A stretch of 64,000 nt of DNA from Oryzobacter telluris (lineage in GTDB: Bacteria; Actinomycetota; Actinomycetes; Actinomycetales; Dermatophilaceae): contig NZ_CP170723.1 of NCBI RefSeq assembly GCF_043099285.1, positions 3,348,001 to 3,412,000 on the forward strand, read 5' to 3'. The translations under genes and the position numbers were made by a program. The notes beneath the pieces were generated by a model, which did not search any database, was not told where the DNA came from, and saw nothing but the letters and a program-made list of their open reading frames with translations. How positions within the stretch are numbered: position 1 is the stretch's first letter; every line of letters starts with the position of its first letter. This document shows, piece after piece, positions 60,726 through 64,000 of this stretch.

Positions 60726-61315
60726 GGCTTCCCGACGAGGCCGCGCGTGACGTCGGCCGCGCTGGCCGTGCGGTGCCCCGCGAAGCGCGCCTGGCGCCCG
60801 GGCTGCCGGTCGGCGATGGCGGCGCCGCTCACCTTCTCGGCGGCGATCTTCTCCTGCAGCCTGATGATGCCCTGCAGCAGTGCCTCGGGGCGCGGCGGGC
60901 AGCCGGGCACGTAGACGTCGACGGGGATCAGCTGGTCGACACCCTTGGTCACCGAGTACGAGTCCCAGTACGGCCCACCGGAGTTCGAGCAGGCCCCGAA
61001 GCTGATGACGTACTTCGGCTCGGGCATCTGGTCGTAGAGGCGGCGGATCGCGGGCGCCATCTTGTCGGTGACCGTGCCGCTGACGACCATGAGGTCGGCC
61101 TGGCGCGGGCCCGGCGCGAACGGGATGACGCCGAGCCGGATGAAGTCGTGCCGCCCCATCGACGTCGCGATGAACTCGATGGCGCAGCAGGCGAGCCCGA
61201 AGTTGAAGACCCACAGGCTGTAGCGGCGGCCCCAGTTGAGGACAACGCGGATCGGCTTGGGGGCGTGCTCGGCCAGCGGGCCGACGCGCGGCATCGGGAG
61301 GTCGACGGCGCTCAC
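60722..61315 (-). CDS. nuoB: NADH-quinone oxidoreductase subunit B (N2 cluster)
   Basis: 197 residues. Carries the N2 [4Fe-4S] ligands in GLACCAIEF, FGACSNSGGPYWDSY and VPGCPPRPEALL. The quinone-site residues lie in the TSMGRHDFIRLGV segment. N2 normally reduces quinone in a pocket formed with NuoD, which is missing from this cluster. GTG 61315 overlaps the nuoA stop. Confidence 0.95.
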   Translation of the reverse strand: MSAVDLPMPRVGPLAEHAPKPIRVVLNWGRRYSLWVFNFGLACCAIEFIATSMGRHDFIRLGVIPFAPGPRQADLMVVSGTVTDKMAPAIRRLYDQMPEPKYVISFGACSNSGGPYWDSYSVTKGVDQLIPVDVYVPGCPPRPEALLQGIIRLQEKIAAEKVSGAAIADRQPGRQARFAGHRTASAADVTRGLVGKP

Positions 61316-61677
61316 GCGAGGTCCCAGCGCAGGAGGCCGCGACGGGCGGCGTGAAGCAGCCCGACGATGATCACGCCGACGAAGACGACGACCTCGACCA
61401 GGCTCGCCGCCCCCAGCTGGGGGTCACGGATGACGAGCGCCCAGGGGAACAGGTACACCGCGTCGACGGCGAAGACGACGTAGAGGAAGGCGAAGGCGAC
61501 GTACCGGATCTGGCTCTGCGCCCAGCCGGTGCCCACGGGGTCGACGCCGGACTCGTAGGTGGTGCGCCCCGCCGGGGTGACCGCACGGGGGGCGATGAGC
61601 CGGCGCGCCATCATCGCGGCCGTGACGAGGAGGACGCCCGCGAGCACCACTCCTGCAGCCGCCGCGTAGCCCTCCAT
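61312..61677 (-). CDS. nuoA: NADH-quinone oxidoreductase subunit A
   Basis: 121 residues, three helices. TYESGVDPVGTGWAQSQIRYVAFAFLYVVFAVDAVYLFPWA carries the conserved ESG loop and the Asp of helix 2. ATG 61677 lies 7 nt after TAGGCT, so the nuo transcript probably starts leaderless here. Divergent from korA. Confidence 0.95.
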   Translation of the reverse strand: MEGYAAAAGVVLAGVLLVTAAMMARRLIAPRAVTPAGRTTYESGVDPVGTGWAQSQIRYVAFAFLYVVFAVDAVYLFPWALVIRDPQLGAASLVEVVVFVGVIIVGLLHAARRGLLRWDLA

Positions 61678-61684
61678 GTCCCGC

Positions 61685-61690
61685 AGCCTA
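61685..61690 (-). promoter_or_regulatory. Putative leaderless -10 for nuoA
   Basis: TAGGCT on the minus strand ends 7 nt before the nuoA ATG. Hairpin element C begins 19 bp further upstream. Confidence 0.5.
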
Positions 61691-61709
61691 GCCACCCGCC
61701 CTCCGGCGC

Positions 61710-61758
61710 GGGTCGAGGTATTCGGCCGGTGCGCTACACCGCCGGAATACCTCGACCC
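61710..61758. repeat. Intergenic hairpin element C (TCGAGGT family)
   Basis: Perfect 14-bp arms GGGTCGAGGTATTC (61710-61723) and 61745-61758, with a partly paired GGTG/CACC interior. Outer sequence matches elements A, B and D up to TCGAGGT and then diverges (ATTC in place of GAAA). Confidence 0.75.
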
Positions 61759-61774
61759 CCGGGAGCTCCAACCA

Positions 61775-61821
61775 GGTCGAGGTGAAATCCGACCGGCAGA
61801 GGGTCGACGTTCACCTCGATC
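61775..61821. repeat. Intergenic hairpin element D (TCGAGGTGA family)
   Basis: Arms GGTCGAGGTGAA (61775-61786) and 61810-61821 pair with one G-U. The inner stem CGACC/GGTCG matches element A. It lies 16 bp from element C, repeating the paired arrangement at 25.7 kb. Confidence 0.75.
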
Positions 61822-62145
61822 CGGCGGACGCGCTCGCCCGGCCGGGTGGGTCCGGGCGCCGCTCCGCTCGTGCGACGCCCGGACCGTTCCCTCCCCGGAG
61901 CCCGGCCGTGGCACCACTCTGGCGCCGCGGGCGCGTCCTGACCATGGGGAGGACTCCCCCGCGCTCGGCACCGGCACCGCACGGCGCGGCAGGAGACCGG
62001 GTGTGCCTTTCACCATGGACAGCCCTGAAGGGCAGCCGGGTCGGACGTACGATGGACGGCGTTGCGCCCCCGGGCCCGACCGGCTCCTGCCCAGTCCCCC
62101 ACGGCGCACCCACGACCTCTTCTCGACCTGACCGGGTGACCCACA
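61822..62145 (+). promoter_or_regulatory. korA upstream region with candidate promoter
   Basis: No gene seen. A 9-bp stem GTCCGGGCG (61850-61858) pairs with 61876-61884. GGGGAG-GA-CTCCCC (61946-61959) is a compact inverted repeat and a possible operator. CTGAAG (62025-62030) and TACGAT (62048-62053), 17 bp apart, are the best promoter candidate, giving a leader of about 90 nt before the korA GTG. Confidence 0.35.
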
Positions 62146-64000
62146 GTGAGCAGCAAGACCGTCAAGACCCTCGACCGCGTGGTCATCCGGTTCGCCGGCG
62201 ACTCCGGGGACGGGATGCAGCTCACCGGCGACCGCTTCACCAGCGAGACCGCCGCCCTGGGCAACGACCTGTCGACGCTGCCCAACTTCCCCGCCGAGAT
62301 CCGCGCCCCCCAGGGGACCCTGCCGGGCGTGTCGAGCTTCCAGCTGCACTTCGCCGACCACGACGTCCTCACCCCGGGCGACGCCCCCGACGTCCTCGTC
62401 GCGATGAACCCGGCGGCGCTCAAGGCCAACCTCGCCGACGTCCCCCGCGGCGCGACGATCATCGTCAACACCGACGAGTTCACCAAGCGCAACCTCGCCA
62501 AGGTCGGGTACGTCGAGAGCCCGGTCGACGACGGCACCCTCGAGTCCTTCCACGTGCACGCGGTGGCCCTGACGAGCATCACCGTCGAGGCGCTCGCCGG
62601 GTTCGACGGCCTGAGCCGCAAGGAGAAGGAGCGGGCGAAGAACATGTTCGCCCTGGGCCTGCTGTCGTGGATGTACACGCGGCCCACCGCCGGAACCGAG
62701 GCCTTCCTCACCCGCAAGTTCGGCGCCCGCCGCGAGATCCTCGACGCCAACATCGCCGCGCTGCGCGCCGGCTGGAACTACGGCGAGACCACCGAGGACT
62801 TCGCGTCCTCCTACGTCGTCAACCCCGCGACGATGCCGCCGGGCACCTACCGCAACGTCACCGGGAACACCGCGCTGGCGCTCGGGCTGGTCGCCGCCGC
62901 GCACCGCGCCGACCTGCCCCTCGTCCTCGGCTCGTACCCGATCACCCCGGCATCCGACATCCTCCACGCGCTGGCCGCCCTCAAGCGCCACGGCGTCACG
63001 ACGCTGCAGGCCGAGGACGAGATCGCCGGCATCGGCATCGCCCTCGGCGCCGCGTTCGGCGGGGCCATGGGCGTCACGACCACGTCCGGCCCGGGTGTCG
63101 CCCTGAAGTCGGAGACCATCGGGCTGGCCGTCTCGCTCGAGCTGCCGCTCATCATCGTCGACGTGCAGCGCGGCGGCCCGTCCACCGGGCTGCCGACGAA
63201 GACCGAGCAGGCCGACCTCCTCCAGGCGATGTTCGGCCGCAACGGCGAGTCCCCGGTGCCGATCGTGGCACCGAAGACCCCCGCCGACTGCTTCCGCGCC
63301 GCCATGGATGCCGTGCGCATCGCCACGACGTACCGCACGCCGGTGTTCCTGCTCTCCGACGGCTACCTCGCCAACGGGTCCGAGCCGTGGAGCGTCCCGG
63401 AGGTCGCCGACCTGCCCGACCTCGGTGTCGAGTTCGCGAGCGCCCCCAACGGCACCGACGCCAAGGGCAACGCGGTCTTCCACCCGTTCCTGCGCGACGA
63501 GGAGACCCTCGCCCGCCCCTGGGCCGTGCCCGGCACCCCCGGCCTCGAGCACCGCATCGGCGGCATCGAGAAGGCCGACGTCACCGGCAACATCAGCTAC
63601 GACCCCGACAACCACGACAAGATGACGCGCCTGCGCCAGGCGAAGATCGACGGCATCACCGTCCCGGACCTCGAGGTCGACGACCCGAGCGGGGAGGCGC
63701 GCGTCCTCGTCCTGGGCTGGGGCTCCACCTACGGCCCGGTCGCCGCGGCGGTCCGCGTCGTGCGCAACTCCGGGCGTGCCGTGGCGCGCGCGCACCTGGG
63801 CCACCTCAACCCGTTCCCGAAGAACCTCGGCGAGGTGATCACGGCGTACGACCGCGTCATCGTGCCCGAGATGAACCTGGGCCAGCTCGCTCTGCTGTTG
63901 CGGGCGCAGTTCCTCGTCGACGTCCGCTCGCACACGTCGGTGCGCGGCCTGCCGTTCTCCACGGTCGAGCTCGCCGACGTCATCTCGTCGACCCTGGAGG
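62146..64000 (+). CDS. korA: 2-oxoacid:ferredoxin oxidoreductase alpha subunit (KorA), C-terminal end beyond right edge
   Basis: 618 codons visible and still open. KorA-type fusion of the gamma domain (VIRFAGDSGDGMQLTGDRFT) with the alpha domain. The latter has LVLGSYPITPASDILHALA, ITPASD being the 2-oxoacid site, then LQAEDEIAGIGIALGAAFGG, TTTSGPGVALKSETIGLA and DVQRGGPSTGLPTKTEQADL. With KorB it oxidatively decarboxylates 2-oxoglutarate (or pyruvate) and reduces ferredoxin. GTG 62146 gives the expected N-terminus; the Shine-Dalgarno is weak. korB presumably follows outside the window. Divergent from the partial nuo cluster. Confidence 0.93.
   Translation, partial: MSSKTVKTLDRVVIRFAGDSGDGMQLTGDRFTSETAALGNDLSTLPNFPAEIRAPQGTLPGVSSFQLHFADHDVLTPGDAPDVLVAMNPAALKANLADVPRGATIIVNTDEFTKRNLAKVGYVESPVDDGTLESFHVHAVALTSITVEALAGFDGLSRKEKERAKNMFALGLLSWMYTRPTAGTEAFLTRKFGARREILDANIAALRAGWNYGETTEDFASSYVVNPATMPPGTYRNVTGNTALALGLVAAAHRADLPLVLGSYPITPASDILHALAALKRHGVTTLQAEDEIAGIGIALGAAFGGAMGVTTTSGPGVALKSETIGLAVSLELPLIIVDVQRGGPSTGLPTKTEQADLLQAMFGRNGESPVPIVAPKTPADCFRAAMDAVRIATTYRTPVFLLSDGYLANGSEPWSVPEVADLPDLGVEFASAPNGTDAKGNAVFHPFLRDEETLARPWAVPGTPGLEHRIGGIEKADVTGNISYDPDNHDKMTRLRQAKIDGITVPDLEVDDPSGEARVLVLGWGSTYGPVAAAVRVVRNSGRAVARAHLGHLNPFPKNLGEVITAYDRVIVPEMNLGQLALLLRAQFLVDVRSHTSVRGLPFSTVELADVISSTLE

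Overview
The window is very GC-rich, densely packed chromosomal DNA from a high-GC Gram-positive bacterium (Actinobacteria). Evidence includes frequent GTG starts, 4-bp ATGA/GTGA gene overlaps, many apparently leaderless promoters (a TANNNT-like -10 hexamer 6-8 nt before the start codon), a fused isobutyryl-CoA mutase, an F420-reductase-like protein, a korA gene beside a partial nuo cluster, and GlcNAc uptake by an ABC system with no local ATPase. The family Intrasporangiaceae or a close relative is my guess, not a demonstrated assignment. I see no insertion sequence, prophage, plasmid function, CRISPR array or rRNA. There is one tRNA (Tyr, minus strand).

Layout. 1-8.8 kb: icmF (cut by the left edge) with a palindromic operator, a phosphotransferase, aroQ, a two-component system whose kinase is fused in frame to a DUF4153/DUF4173-type membrane protein, and a GlxA-type AraC regulator. 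8.8-17.2 kb: a molybdenum hydroxylase (form II CoxL) cluster on the minus strand: mocA-like, MoxR (coxD), VWA (coxE), XdhC, coxS, coxL, coxM, coxG. A TetR gene sits at its upstream end. TetR is divergent from an F420-reductase-like gene across two operator palindromes. 18.6-24.1 kb: a single 1835-residue multidomain acyl-CoA carboxylase. 24.2-26.0 kb: a 57-bp tandem repeat, an AI-2E-type permease, paired intergenic hairpins and tRNA-Tyr. 26-30 kb: yajQ, then a ChlI/ChlD-like AAA+ plus VWA pair. 30-38.4 kb: a medium-chain reductase, a cyclase-domain/ATPase/TPR regulator divergent from a response-regulator/thioredoxin-reductase-like fusion, a membrane protein and aminopeptidase N. 38.5-46 kb: an amino-sugar operon (ROK regulator, ABC binding protein and two permeases, NagZ-type hexosaminidase, ROK kinase, NagB). 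46-50.3 kb: an ABC-F protein, a frameshifted DUF6928 gene, a patatin-like protein and HtpX. 50.4-61.7 kb: a partial complex I cluster (nuoA, B, then DUF2568, phoX, nuoC, H, I, J, K, L, M, N) with no nuoD, E, F or G. 62.1 kb to the right edge: korA, divergent from nuoA.

How the parts may work together. The Nuo cluster lacks the NADH-oxidising module (NuoE, F, G) and lies back to back with a 2-oxoacid:ferredoxin oxidoreductase. This suggests a ferredoxin-fed complex I, but the absence of nuoD is unexplained. A phosphatase gene (phoX) sits inside this cluster with its own PHO-box-like array upstream and a perfect hairpin downstream that overlaps the nuoC start. In the cox cluster, the mocA-like, MoxR, VWA and XdhC genes are the expected maturation set for the CoxSLM hydroxylase. 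In the amino-sugar operon, imported oligosaccharide would be hydrolysed by NagZ, phosphorylated by the ROK kinase and deaminated by NagB, with the deacetylase (NagA) and the transport ATPase supplied from elsewhere.
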